A DNA stretch of 7,878 nucleotides. Origin: Firmicutes bacterium UBA5388. GTDB lineage: Bacteria > Bacillota > UBA4882 > UBA10575. Each line of letters begins with the position of its first letter. Position 1 is the first letter of the stretch. Made by a program: the position numbers and the translations under genes. A model generated the notes under the pieces. It saw only the letters and a program-made list of their open reading frames with translations, did not search any database and was not told where the DNA came from. Shown in pieces: positions 1 through 5,829 of the stretch. The stretch lies in NCBI GenBank assembly GCA_002409975.1, contig DHOO01000124.1:1-7878 (forward strand), given 5' to 3'.

Positions 1-74
1 TTGTTACTAAGATTCTTGAGTAAAGGTAATTGTGTTGAGGCGCCCGGCTTTAATTTCCATCAGACAATTACACA

Positions 75-103
75 TTGACAATCAGTTAGTATAGTGTTAT
101 ATT
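75..103 (+). promoter_or_regulatory. Sigma-A-type promoter upstream of the ABC importer operon
   Basis: A consensus -35 box TTGACA (75-80) and a -10 box TATATT (98-103) are separated by exactly 17 nt. TG at 95-96 gives an extended -10 element. Transcription would start near 110. This is one of the two best promoter matches in the window. It lies about 335 nt upstream of the first transporter gene, so the transcript would have a long leader that includes the hairpin at 142-182. Confidence 0.75.
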
Positions 104-141
104 ATGGTTAATTGGAATGTTAATGGCTGAGAGAGAAAGAG

Positions 142-182
142 AAGGCTATTTTAAACATTTTGTGTTTAAGATGGCCTTTTTT
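142..182 (+). terminator. Rho-independent terminator or attenuator in the leader
   Basis: Bases 142-156 pair with 164-178 over 15 consecutive positions, two of them G-T wobbles, closing a 7-nt loop. A run of six T follows (177-182, counting the last two stem bases). It begins only about 32 nt after the predicted start of the promoter at 75-103. It therefore either makes transcription into the transporter genes conditional or ends a short untranslated RNA. No clear antiterminator is visible; the best alternative pairing is only six bases (116-121 with 154-159). Confidence 0.7.
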
Positions 183-243
183 GATTTTAGTTGTATTTAC
201 TATTGTTTATTCGCACGAAAGAGATGTGTATGTTGAAAATAAA

Positions 244-263
244 GGCCGGCCACTTTTAAAAGT
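244..263. repeat. Adjacent perfect palindromes in the leader
   Basis: GGCCGGCC (244-251) is followed directly by ACTTTTAAAAGT (252-263). Both are exact palindromes, and a third, GTGATCAC, follows at 274-281. Such symmetric sites can be operators for dimeric regulators, but no known operator consensus was recognised and chance is possible. Confidence 0.35.
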
Positions 264-268
264 TTGCG

Positions 269-279
269 AGGAGGTGATC
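269..279 (+). promoter_or_regulatory. Orphan full-length Shine-Dalgarno sequence
   Basis: AGGAGGTGATC matches, over 11 nt, the complement of the standard bacterial 16S rRNA 3' end. No ATG, GTG or TTG lies at a suitable distance downstream. It sits about 170 nt upstream of the first gene, so it is not that gene's binding site. It could be a ribosome standby site, part of a regulatory RNA fold, or the remnant of a lost small gene. Confidence 0.35.
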
Positions 280-322
280 ACAGGGAGATTTAACAGGGAA
301 AAACAGTCCAAAAAAAGAAAGG

Positions 323-350
323 TTGACAACTTTAATAAGACACATTCAAT
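323..350 (+). promoter_or_regulatory. Possible second promoter, proximal to the binding-protein gene
   Basis: A perfect -35 box TTGACA (323-328) is followed after 16 nt by TTCAAT (345-350), which matches the -10 consensus at four of six positions. Transcription from here would start near 357 and bypass the attenuator at 142-182, giving a leader of about 88 nt that includes the inverted repeat at 389-406. The -10 box is only moderate. Confidence 0.4.
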
Positions 351-388
351 TATTAAAGCGGAAGCGTAATTTGCTGATTGATAGTACA

Positions 389-406
389 GTATGGCAATAG
401 CCATAC
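389..406. promoter_or_regulatory. Inverted repeat upstream of the binding-protein gene (possible operator)
   Basis: GTATGGC (389-395) and GCCATAC (400-406) are perfect 7-bp arms around AATA. The site lies about 32 nt downstream of the start predicted for the second promoter and 38 nt upstream of the start codon. It could be a repressor site acting as a roadblock, or an RNA hairpin in the leader. The regulator is not known. Confidence 0.4.
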
Positions 407-444
407 AAAATTTACATTGTCGGGAAACGACAGGAGGGATTTAT

Positions 445-1743
445 ATGATGAAAAAAACTATTACTATGATGCTGGCTGCGATTATGATGCTTTCCGTGGT
501 TGGTATCGCAACTACTCAGACAAGCAAGTACGATGTCACCCAACCTATTACCATAACCTGGTGGCATGCTCATGAAGATCAGTGGAACCAATACCTGAAC
601 TACATGGTTGAGCAGTTCCATAAGCAGAACCCTTTGATCACCGTGAAACCTGTCTACATTGGCGCTTACGCGGAGATCAACACCCAACTGATCGCGGCTG
701 TAGCCTCCGGTGATGTTCCTGCTCTGTGTACGGCCAACACATCCTATCCCGCAAGCTACGGCGCTGCTGGCATCTGTGAAATTTTGGATCCCTACATTAA
801 AGCCTATGGATTTGATATTGCCGACTTCGGCGAGGGCTTGATTGCTTCTACCAGCTACGAAGGGAAGCAGATCTGCTTGCCTTACCTAATCTCCACTCAA
901 GTCATGTACTATAATAAGACCATGGCCGACGCCGAAGGCATCACTATGCCTAAAACCTTCAACGAAATGGAGGTTTTCCTCAAGAAGGCCACTATTTTCA
1001 ATAAGGACGGTAGCACTGCCCGCTATGGCGCCGTCTTTGGTGGCTGGGACTATTGGTACTACGAGATGTTGTACAAGAACAACGGTGTTGAAGTGGTATG
1101 TAAAGACGGTTTAACCACCGATGTGAACAGCAAGATATCTGTGGAGATCACAAGTAAAATTAAAGAATGGATTGACAAAGGTTACGCTTATTATGCGTAC
1201 GGCACCGGCGCTTCCGCCAATATGCGTCAACTTTTCTGGGATGGCGGCGCTTTCAGTGTGTTCCATACCAGCTCCCTGTATGACACCTATGTACAGCAGA
1301 CCAAAGGCGCCTTCGAAGTAGGTATGGCCTGGTTACCTGGGGGCATGGATGGTAAGAGCTTCAAAAGCGAAGTCGGTGGGGCTGCCATTCTCATTCCGGC
1401 GGTTGCTTCTCAAAGGCAGAAAAATGCTGCTTGGCAGTTCATGATGTTTATGGCTAGTCCTGAGATCAACCTCTACTGGGCAGACAAGACCGGTTACTTC
1501 CCAACTCGCCAGAGTGTTATCGGTACCCGTGAATACGAGAAATACTTGGAGCGTAAGCCTGCGATGAGCAACGTTGTGTCCATGAGTAGTTGGATTAACC
1601 CCCGTAACCAGCATCCCGCTTATGATACTGTCGCGAATGAATGGCGCCATGCTCTAGCCAGGATCTTTAACGAGGGCGCGCCTGTAAAAGCTACCTTAGA
1701 CGACCTGGCCAAAACCATTACCGAGATTCTGGAAGATTTTTAG
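445..1743 (+). CDS. ABC transporter extracellular solute-binding protein, family 1 (UgpB/MalE-like)
   Basis: A 432-residue substrate-capturing component of an ABC importer of the sugar or glycerol-phosphate class. Residues 1-22 form a signal peptide: two lysines, a Met/Leu/Ala-rich core, and a plausible signal peptidase I site after G-I-A22. There is no lipobox cysteine, although most Bacillota homologues are lipoproteins. The mature protein shows family 1 landmarks: an early WWHAHED (39-45), VMYYNKTMADAEGI in the hinge region, GWDYW (200-204), VGGAAILIP, and KTGYFPTRQSVI near the C-terminus. The pattern recalls UgpB (glycerol-3-phosphate and glycerophosphodiester binding) as much as sugar-binding proteins, so the ligand is open. 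ATG 445 was chosen because AGGAGGG (432-438) lies 6 nt upstream; the frame extends back to ATG 391 without support, and ATG 448 is an alternative. It is first in an operon with two permeases. Confidence 0.93.
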   Translation: MMKKTITMMLAAIMMLSVVGIATTQTSKYDVTQPITITWWHAHEDQWNQYLNYMVEQFHKQNPLITVKPVYIGAYAEINTQLIAAVASGDVPALCTANTSYPASYGAAGICEILDPYIKAYGFDIADFGEGLIASTSYEGKQICLPYLISTQVMYYNKTMADAEGITMPKTFNEMEVFLKKATIFNKDGSTARYGAVFGGWDYWYYEMLYKNNGVEVVCKDGLTTDVNSKISVEITSKIKEWIDKGYAYYAYGTGASANMRQLFWDGGAFSVFHTSSLYDTYVQQTKGAFEVGMAWLPGGMDGKSFKSEVGGAAILIPAVASQRQKNAAWQFMMFMASPEINLYWADKTGYFPTRQSVIGTREYEKYLERKPAMSNVVSMSSWINPRNQHPAYDTVANEWRHALARIFNEGAPVKATLDDLAKTITEILEDF

Positions 1744-1762
1744 TCTATAATTATCACTAATT

Positions 1763-1793
1763 TTGAGGGGGGAGAGCAATCCACCCCCCTCAA
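1763..1793 (+). other. Intergenic GC hairpin between binding protein and permease genes
   Basis: The arms 1763-1772 and 1784-1793 are perfectly complementary over 10 bp, six of them G-C in a row, around an 11-nt loop. The hairpin begins 20 nt after the binding-protein stop codon and is not followed by a T-run, so it is not a classical terminator. In many importer operons such hairpins protect the upstream mRNA from 3' exonucleases or reduce read-through, making binding protein more abundant than permease; that role here is inferred. Confidence 0.6.
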
Positions 1794-1813
1794 TTATGTT
1801 TGAGGTGGAAATC

Positions 1814-3040
1814 GTGAGCATTCAAACCCATAATGAAAAGCAAAACATCACCAAACCAGCCAAGATCGGGTCGGTTGTGCTGTTTATCTTAAGTCTGATT
1901 TGTATTGTTGTAAGTACCTATGGCTATATGATGGGTGATCTAAATTGGGAATCGCTCCAGCCACTGGCTAAAAAGGTATATGCAGCCCGTAAAGAAGCGA
2001 GATCGTTTGAGACTCCCATCACCGGTACGATCGATCTCTTTGGTGAAGGTCGGGGCACAGTGCCCATTGCACTTGTAAGCGTAGTGATGAACAATGCGGT
2101 ACTGATCTTTCTCGTTGGTATTACTTTTCTGTTTAATGCGATCATGCTACGGACACAATCCTGGGAGCGCATGAAGGACCTGTTTACGGTACAGCCGGCG
2201 GTCTTCTTCTTTCTTTTATTCGTTTATTATCCCATCATTGACCTGTTACGCATTAGTTTTACCGACATGCGCATGCTGGTTCCTGATCCGCAATCATTTG
2301 TGGGGCTGAAGAATTACGAATGGTTGTTTCTCAAATCAGGCTGGTCTATATTTAGCGAATCGTTACTCATTACTATCCGCTATACATTCTGGGAGATCTT
2401 CATCACCCTAGTAGGCGGTATGTTATTAGCCTTATTGTTCAACCGTATGACACGCCTATTCCACGCCATGCGTACTATTGTGTTTATGCCTAAATATATT
2501 GCTGTTTCTACCAGCGCTATTGTATTCATCTGGATTCTCAATGGTAGCTATGGTATTCTAAATTATTTACTATCATTAGTGGGCATTAAGGGGCCGAATT
2601 GGCTTGTTGATGCTAATACTGCTTTGACGGGGATTTTATTCCTCACAGCATGGCGTGTGGTTGGTTATGCCACGATCATCTATCTCTCAGCCATGCAGGG
2701 GATTTCCAAGGATTATTACGAAGCGGCGGCTATTGACGGCGCAGATGCGGTACATCGTTTCCGCTATATTACCCTTCCCATGTTGGCGCCAACCACTGTG
2801 TTCCTGTTCGTGACCACATTCATCGCCAGTATGAAGGTGTTCCAGTCGGTGGATGTTATGACACAGGGCGGTCCTGGCACTGCCACCAACGTGATGGTGC
2901 AATGGATTTATAACCTCTCGTTCCGCGACTTCCGCGCGGCGCGCGCAGCGGCGGTATCGGTAGTATTTTTTATGATTTTGTTGGTCTGCACCGCTGCCAC
3001 CATGCGCTATACCAATAGGTCTGTCAACTATGATTCTTAA
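1814..3040 (+). CDS. ABC transporter permease, MalF/UgpA type, with N-terminal membrane extension
   Basis: A 408-residue membrane subunit forming half of the translocation channel. The ABC permease signature for ATPase contact (EAA loop) is intact: E303-A-A-A-I-D-G-A followed by F-R-Y-I-T-L-P. Core membrane segments start near residue 127. Ahead of them is an extra hairpin: a segment at about 18-40, a hydrophilic, probably extracytoplasmic loop at 41-83, and a second segment at about 84-110. Typical homologues are near 290-310 residues and lack this, though E. coli MalF has its own N-terminal extension. GTG 1814 was chosen because GAGGTGG (1802-1808) sits 5 nt upstream; the frame runs back to TTG 1763, but that part would encode the intergenic hairpin. 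The next permease starts 18 nt after the stop. Confidence 0.92.
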   Translation: MSIQTHNEKQNITKPAKIGSVVLFILSLICIVVSTYGYMMGDLNWESLQPLAKKVYAARKEARSFETPITGTIDLFGEGRGTVPIALVSVVMNNAVLIFLVGITFLFNAIMLRTQSWERMKDLFTVQPAVFFFLLFVYYPIIDLLRISFTDMRMLVPDPQSFVGLKNYEWLFLKSGWSIFSESLLITIRYTFWEIFITLVGGMLLALLFNRMTRLFHAMRTIVFMPKYIAVSTSAIVFIWILNGSYGILNYLLSLVGIKGPNWLVDANTALTGILFLTAWRVVGYATIIYLSAMQGISKDYYEAAAIDGADAVHRFRYITLPMLAPTTVFLFVTTFIASMKVFQSVDVMTQGGPGTATNVMVQWIYNLSFRDFRAARAAAVSVVFFMILLVCTAATMRYTNRSVNYDS

Positions 3041-3058
3041 GCGGAAGGAGGAAGCGAA

Positions 3059-4198
3059 ATGAAAGGATCTCTACTTCTCAAAATGCGTCAGGCGGGCTGG
3101 TTTGATCTTTTAGTATTCTTCCTAGCGTTTTCCCTTATTCTAGTGGCTCTAGGTATTACGGGTTACATTCAGTACAACATACAGATGAATAATATGGACG
3201 AGGGTCTAACCAAGTATGAAATCAAGGAAGCGCTAGGTTTTTTTGCCTTATCACGTGAAAACTTTCTAACAATTGGCCTTATTGCAGTAGCCGTTACCTT
3301 GCTAGGCTTTGCTCTGCTTGCTATTTCCCGGGCGACTGAGCGCCAAGTATCCCAACAGGCCAAGGAAAACATGCATCACATGCGGGTAGTGCTGCAATAT
3401 GTTGTGGCCGGCATGATCACACTGATTATGCTGTTTCCTATTTATTGGATGGTCATTTCCTCATTAAAAACCAGTACCGAATTATTGTTGCCTGTACCAA
3501 CGTTATGGCCCAGATTATTCCAGTGGGCCAACTTCCCTAATGTGCTTAAACGAGCCCCATTTATTCGCTATCTGTTTAACACGTTGGTTACTACCTTCTT
3601 TATTATGGTCGGTCAGATTATCATTGGTGTTTTGGCAGCCTATGGCTTTTCAAAAGGTAGTTTCAAAGGGAAGAATGTTCTGTTTCTACTGGTTCTGGGC
3701 GCGCTAATGATCCCTATTCAGGTCACCTTTGTGCCAATATATGTCATGGTATCACGGCTAGGTTGGGTTAACAGTTTCCCCGGTTTAATTGTGCCGAACC
3801 TGGTAAGCGCATATTTCATCTTCATGTTACGCCAGTCTTTTATGTCGGTAGATGACAGTTATCTTGATGCTGGTCGCGTCGATGGTTTGAACCGTATCGG
3901 TCTGATCGTTCACGTTCTCATCCCAATGTGTGCCCCCACGATGATTACTATTTCCATCATCACCTTTATTACCGGCTGGAACAGTTATTTTTGGCCCAAA
4001 ATGGTGGCTACTAAGGATGAATTTCGCACGATCGCCGTGGGCGTTACGCGCCTCCGACAAACGTTCGCAGGAATGGAAACGGCCAACTACAACGAGATTA
4101 TGGCTGGGGCTGTGATGGCGATTATTCCAATCGTAATACTCTTTCTCATCCTGCAAAAGTATATTATGGCGGGGATGAGCAAGGCATCTATGAAGTAA
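3059..4198 (+). CDS. ABC transporter permease, MalG/UgpE type, with N-terminal membrane extension
   Basis: A 379-residue partner of the preceding permease. The MalG-like core begins near residue 110 with hydrophobic FPIYWMVISSLKTSTELL, typical of this subfamily, and ends in a basic tail (MAGMSKASMK). The EAA loop is recognisable but degenerate: D270-A-G-R-V-D-G where E-A-A-x-x-D-G is usual, followed by V-L-I-P. Like its partner it has an additional N-terminal hairpin: a membrane segment at about 16-37, a loop of about 30 residues rich in charged and polar residues, and a second segment at about 70-90. Family members are usually near 270-300 residues. AAGGAGG (3045-3051) lies 7 nt before ATG 3059. 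The hydrolase gene follows after 10 nt, so the genes are almost certainly co-transcribed. Confidence 0.92.
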   Translation: MKGSLLLKMRQAGWFDLLVFFLAFSLILVALGITGYIQYNIQMNNMDEGLTKYEIKEALGFFALSRENFLTIGLIAVAVTLLGFALLAISRATERQVSQQAKENMHHMRVVLQYVVAGMITLIMLFPIYWMVISSLKTSTELLLPVPTLWPRLFQWANFPNVLKRAPFIRYLFNTLVTTFFIMVGQIIIGVLAAYGFSKGSFKGKNVLFLLVLGALMIPIQVTFVPIYVMVSRLGWVNSFPGLIVPNLVSAYFIFMLRQSFMSVDDSYLDAGRVDGLNRIGLIVHVLIPMCAPTMITISIITFITGWNSYFWPKMVATKDEFRTIAVGVTRLRQTFAGMETANYNEIMAGAVMAIIPIVILFLILQKYIMAGMSKASMK

Positions 4199-4208
4199 GG
4201 GGCAAGCA

Positions 4209-5150
4209 ATGAAAAAAAGATTTTATGTATTAGTTCTTTGCCTGGCGTTGGTTTTGTCTCACAGCGTGGTAGCGGAAAAAATAGTAGACCGCTATGATCA
4301 GATATTTGATGCATCGCAGGATGCGGGCAGATTAACCGCGCGCTTTATTCAGCTAACCACACGCAGTGACGACAAAAGTGGTGATTGCGCCATCCTCACA
4401 TCACCTGACGGTAAGGTAATGATCATTGATGCCGGCAATCCGAGCACGTTTAGTGATCTGGATTCCGTTCTTAAAGCGCTTGGCATTACGCGCATCGATT
4501 ATTTAGTGGCTTCGCACCCACATGTGGACCATATCGGTAGCTTTGCACAATTGATCTCCACTTACGAAATAGGCCGGGTGTACACCAGCGAGCTGGTATA
4601 TCCTAACCCACACTACAATAACTATATGGAGGCCATCAAACAAACACAGACTCCCCACCTTATCCTGGCGGAAGGCGATACCTTCATGTTTGGCGCCAGT
4701 GTGTTAGTGGAGGTGTTCCATCCAGCGCCTGGTATCGAATATTACGATGGTTATCCTGCGCAGAGTACGCAGTTTATTAATAATCACTCATTGGTGATGA
4801 AGATCACTTATGGAGAATCATCTTTCCTGTTTGGTGGTGATCTGTATACCAGTGGTGAAAAGGATGTCGTGGAGCGTTATGGCGACAGACTACATGTTGA
4901 TGTATTCAAGGTAGGCCATCATGGAGATTCTACCTCATCCAGCAAATCCTATCGGACTGCCATCAGTGCTAAAATCGCCGTGATGATGCATGATGCCATC
5001 GCCGACTTAAATGTTTATCGGAAGTATAAAAGGGAGGGCGCCGATACTTACATTACTAGTATCGACGGTTGTGTGTTAGTGTCTACCGCGGGCAATGGTG
5101 AATACACTGTGATTACGCAGTACGACAGAATGAATGACTTTCTCAATTAA
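4209..5150 (+). CDS. Secreted metallo-beta-lactamase-fold hydrolase (ComEC C-terminal-like)
   Basis: A 313-residue exported protein. Residues 1-22 are a signal peptide (MKKR, hydrophobic core, likely cleavage after VVA22). The rest is a metallo-beta-lactamase fold with all metal-ligand motifs: IIDAG (72-76), H103-P-H105-V-D107-H108, N192-H-S-L-V, G-G-D211, and K-V-G-H237-H238-G. This combination matches the extracellular domain of the competence protein ComEC and its stand-alone relatives, which are metal-dependent phosphodiesterases or nucleases where tested. No ComEC membrane domain is present. It is the last gene of the importer operon, with AAGGGG (4197-4202) overlapping the preceding stop codon. 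The context suggests it cleaves an extracellular substrate linked to the imported solute, but the specificity cannot be read from the sequence. Confidence 0.88.
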   Translation: MKKRFYVLVLCLALVLSHSVVAEKIVDRYDQIFDASQDAGRLTARFIQLTTRSDDKSGDCAILTSPDGKVMIIDAGNPSTFSDLDSVLKALGITRIDYLVASHPHVDHIGSFAQLISTYEIGRVYTSELVYPNPHYNNYMEAIKQTQTPHLILAEGDTFMFGASVLVEVFHPAPGIEYYDGYPAQSTQFINNHSLVMKITYGESSFLFGGDLYTSGEKDVVERYGDRLHVDVFKVGHHGDSTSSSKSYRTAISAKIAVMMHDAIADLNVYRKYKREGADTYITSIDGCVLVSTAGNGEYTVITQYDRMNDFLN

Positions 5151-5354
5151 TGAAAATAATACAGGCAATTATAACTTTAATAAAAGGAGACTCCCTAATA
5201 TCGAACCATCGAATCTTAGTTAAAAAGAATTACTGGTTGAAACTCATTGAAGATATCTTTAAGCAGATTGTGCAGTAATCGGCTATTTTTAACATGGAAT
5301 TTTTCGTTTCTTACTCAAAAAAGAGTACAACGCAAATAACTTTTAATAAAAGCA
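5151..5354 (+). other. AT-rich intergenic spacer without a clear terminator
   Basis: No gene was found between the hydrolase stop codon and the promoter of the ribosomal operon. The spacer contains small symmetric elements: ATTACTG (5229-5235) against CAGTAAT (5273-5279) with a 37-nt loop enclosing a near-palindrome centred on GATATC (5247-5262), and TACTC/GAGTA arms around six A (5312-5327). None has the GC-rich stem plus T-run expected of a rho-independent terminator, so transporter transcription may run on toward rpmG or end by another route. Confidence 0.5.
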
Positions 5355-5388
5355 ACCCTTGACAAGGGTACTGGTATTGTGGTAAATT
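5355..5388 (+). promoter_or_regulatory. Promoter of the rpmG-secE-nusG-rplK-rplA operon
   Basis: The -35 box TTGACA (5359-5364) is consensus. The -10 box TAAATT (5383-5388) follows after 18 nt and is preceded by TG (5380-5381), an extended -10 element. Transcription would start near 5395, about 60 nt before rpmG. The -35 box is embedded in an exact interrupted palindrome: ACCCTTG (5355-5361), a central A, and CAAGGGT (5363-5369). Confidence 0.7.
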
Positions 5389-5455
5389 CTATTGAGTGAT
5401 TAAAATGTTTGTGGTTTATTTTTTTTCGCTTACTTTATGCTGGAGGTGGAGGACG

Positions 5456-5605
5456 GTGCGGGAGGGAATTACTTTAGCTTGTAATGAATGTAAAAATAGG
5501 AATTATCGCACCAATAAGAATAAGAAGAATAACCCTGAGCGGTTAGAACTTAAGAAGTATTGTAAGTTTTGCCGTCAGGAAACCTCACATCGAGAAACCC
5601 GTTAA
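5456..5605 (+). CDS. rpmG: 50S ribosomal protein L33
   Basis: A 49-residue protein of the large ribosomal subunit, located near the E site. It carries the complete zinc-ribbon pattern C9-N-E-C12 and C36-K-F-C39, so it is the zinc-binding (C+) form rather than the cysteine-free paralogue some bacteria switch to under zinc limitation. The conserved TLACNECKNRNY and NPERLELKKYC stretches leave little doubt. GTG 5456 is chosen as start because the protein then has the family's usual length and GGAGG copies lie 9 nt (5442-5446) and 3 nt (5448-5452) upstream. The frame extends back to 5396, but the added residues are unlike L33. secE follows after 14 nt. Confidence 0.95.
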   Translation: MREGITLACNECKNRNYRTNKNKKNNPERLELKKYCKFCRQETSHRETR

Positions 5606-5619
5606 AGGTGGGAAGGACG

Positions 5620-5829
5620 ATGGCTGCGAAGAAACCTAGTAAGAAAGTTTCAACGTTTTTTAGGAATGTTGTTGCGGAAATGAAGAAAGTATCATGGCCT
5701 AATCGCCGTGAGGTAACAACCTATACAATCTTCGTTTTAGTGACGGTTCTTGTTGTTGCGGTGACAATCAGCGTTTTTGATTCGGTTTTAAGTTTATTTT
5801 TTACTAAAGCCATAAGGCTTTATAGGTAA
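5620..5829 (+). CDS. secE: Preprotein translocase subunit SecE
   Basis: A 69-residue, single-span SecE of the short Gram-positive type, part of the SecYEG protein-conducting channel in the cytoplasmic membrane. The N-terminus is basic (KKPSKK). The conserved amphipathic helix motif E20-M-K-K-V-S-W-P-N-R-R-E-V32 is followed by one membrane segment at about 36-61. E. coli SecE has two additional upstream spans that are absent here, as is normal for Bacillota. ATG 5620 is preceded 8 nt upstream by AAGGTGG (5605-5611), which overlaps the rpmG stop codon. Its stop codon overlaps the nusG start as TAATG, implying translational coupling. Confidence 0.95.
   Translation: MAAKKPSKKVSTFFRNVVAEMKKVSWPNRREVTTYTIFVLVTVLVVAVTISVFDSVLSLFFTKAIRLYR

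Larger units (their letters stand above)
1..444 (+). other. Non-coding upstream and leader region of the ABC importer operon
   Basis: No convincing gene lies here. The first 74 bases have only a weak inverted repeat (GTAATTGT at 26-33 against ACAATTAC at 64-71), ending just before a promoter. From about 110 onward this is probably the 5' untranslated leader of the solute-binding protein gene. It holds a terminator-like hairpin, clustered palindromes, an orphan Shine-Dalgarno sequence, a second possible promoter and an inverted repeat, each listed separately. A 69-codon frame starting at TTG 160 overlaps the hairpin, has no ribosome binding site and was rejected as a gene. Confidence 0.6.

Noticed and set aside
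1..78. Open frame from the window edge to TGA at 76-78, possibly the tail of an upstream gene
   Set aside because: Only 25 codons, which is likely by chance, with no recognisable domain, and its end overlaps the -35 box.
124..135. GGCTGAGAGAG resembling part of a thiamine riboswitch
   Set aside because: None of the other conserved thiamine-box elements follow, and transport of this class does not fit.
112..146. GGAATGTTAATGG near the hairpin, vaguely like the antiterminator-binding sites of sac/lic operons
   Set aside because: Only the 5' half is similar; the conserved 3' half with its pairing partner is missing.
160..369. 69-codon frame with a hydrophobic N-terminal stretch, starting at TTG 160
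   Set aside because: The start lies in the loop of the terminator hairpin, there is no ribosome binding site at suitable distance, and the second half looks like translated AT-rich non-coding DNA.
391..444. N-terminal extension of the solute-binding protein from ATG 391
   Set aside because: It lacks a ribosome binding site, precedes the signal peptide with unsuitable residues and overlaps the inverted repeat; ATG 445 has a strong site.
1333..1650. Long reverse-strand frames opposite the binding protein, and similar ones opposite the permeases, nusG and rplK
   Set aside because: They are antisense shadows of clear genes, with no ribosome binding sites or recognisable domains.
5312..5327. TACTC/GAGTA hairpin with an A6 loop as terminator of the importer operon
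   Set aside because: The stem is only 5 bp and no T-run follows on the + strand.
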